A stretch of 6,192 bases of DNA from Deltaproteobacteria bacterium (GTDB lineage: Bacteria; Desulfobacterota; Desulfobulbia; Desulfobulbales; Desulfobulbaceae): NCBI GenBank assembly GCA_013151365.1, contig JAADIK010000169.1, positions 1-6,192 on the forward strand. The letters run 5' to 3'. A model generated the notes under the pieces. It did not search any database. It was not told where the DNA came from and saw only the letters and a list, made by a program, of their open reading frames with translations. Position numbers and translations under genes: made by a program. Positions 6,071 through 6,192 of the stretch are shown one piece after another; the stretch's first letter is position 1; the number at the start of each line of letters is the position of its first letter.

Positions 6071-6192
6071 ATACCTGAATCCGTGACGGCTTGAGATGAT
6101 ATTCCATGCAATATGTGGATTTTATTGCATTCTTGCCGAATAAAAGTATTTTTCGGCCTTCATCGCGCCGCCCTGCGGGGCGCCCGATAACG
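6071..6192. repeat. Imperfect direct repeat, copy 2 (122 bases, runs to the window edge)
   Basis: Begins ATACCTGAATCCGTGACGGC, carries a 9-base insertion (6100-6108) relative to copy 1, and again reaches CGCCCGATAACG at the last base of the window, so its true end is not visible. It starts 228 bases after copy 1. Differences from copy 1 are mostly C/T and A/G changes, as expected for diverged copies of one ancestral sequence rather than a recent duplication. Confidence 0.85.

Larger units (their letters stand above)
5736..6192. other. Gene-free region upstream of fusA2
   Basis: I see no credible gene in these 457 bases on either strand. The part next to fusA2 holds a short operator-like inverted repeat GTAAA-AG-TTTAC (5763-5774, 28-39 bases before the ATG) and small GC-rich stems such as GCCG-ACAC-CGGC (5806-5817). 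Most of the rest is the direct-repeat pair described separately. Between the copies lie an AT-rich stem-loop AGAGAAA/TTTCTCT (5977-5996) followed by TTT, the inverted repeat ATGGT-A-ACCAT (6009-6019), and a minus-strand TATAAT (6049-6054). That last element has no convincing -35 partner, so a fusA2 promoter is not identified with confidence. Confidence 0.6.

Noticed and set aside
5843..6192. The repeats as integron attC sites
   Set aside because: The spaced repeats and the GATAACG end recalled attC sites, but I could not find paired RYYYAAC and GTTRRRY core sites with the required inverted-repeat layout, and there is no cassette ORF or integrase.
5843..6192. The repeats as a CRISPR array
   Set aside because: The units are over 110 bases, diverged and only two; CRISPR repeats are about 23-47 bases and near identical.

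Overview
The window is GC-rich bacterial chromosome with a simple housekeeping layout. The protein types fit a delta-proteobacterial (Desulfobacterota-like) genome: a PurM and an MgtE of ordinary bacterial type, a YjeT/DUF2065 mini-membrane protein, and an EF-G paralogue whose G3 motif reads DTPGDDNF. The lineage is inferred from sequence feel, not from a search. I see no phage, IS, CRISPR, tRNA or rRNA signal.

Layout. (1) 20-1402, minus: mgtE, a CBS-domain Mg2+ channel/transporter. It has a long, hairpin-rich upstream region (1403-1680) that may be a structured leader. (2) 1681-1863, minus: a 60-residue DUF2065/YjeT-type membrane protein. (3) 1864-2066: a divergent intergenic region with a good sigma-70-type promoter (TTGACA-17-TAAATT) and two leader hairpins ahead of purM. 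(4) 2067-3131, plus: purM, de novo purine synthesis. (5) 3128-3664, minus: a MogA/MoaB-family molybdenum cofactor protein. It converges on purM so closely that the two stop codons overlap. (6) 3669-5735, minus: an EF-G-like translational GTPase that precedes mogA with only 4 bases between stop and start, so the two form an operon. (7) 5736-6192: no gene. It carries the fusA2 upstream region and two copies of an imperfect direct repeat (about 113 and 122 bases, roughly 85% identical by hand alignment), the second running to the window edge.

The genes do not form one pathway: Mg2+ uptake, purine synthesis, molybdenum cofactor maturation and translation sit side by side. The items most worth a second look are the unclassified repeat pair at 5843-6192, the altered GTPase motifs of the EF-G paralogue and its tight pairing with mogA, and the mgtE upstream region with its crossing complementary segments. 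I found no clear evidence of an entirely new multi-gene system here.
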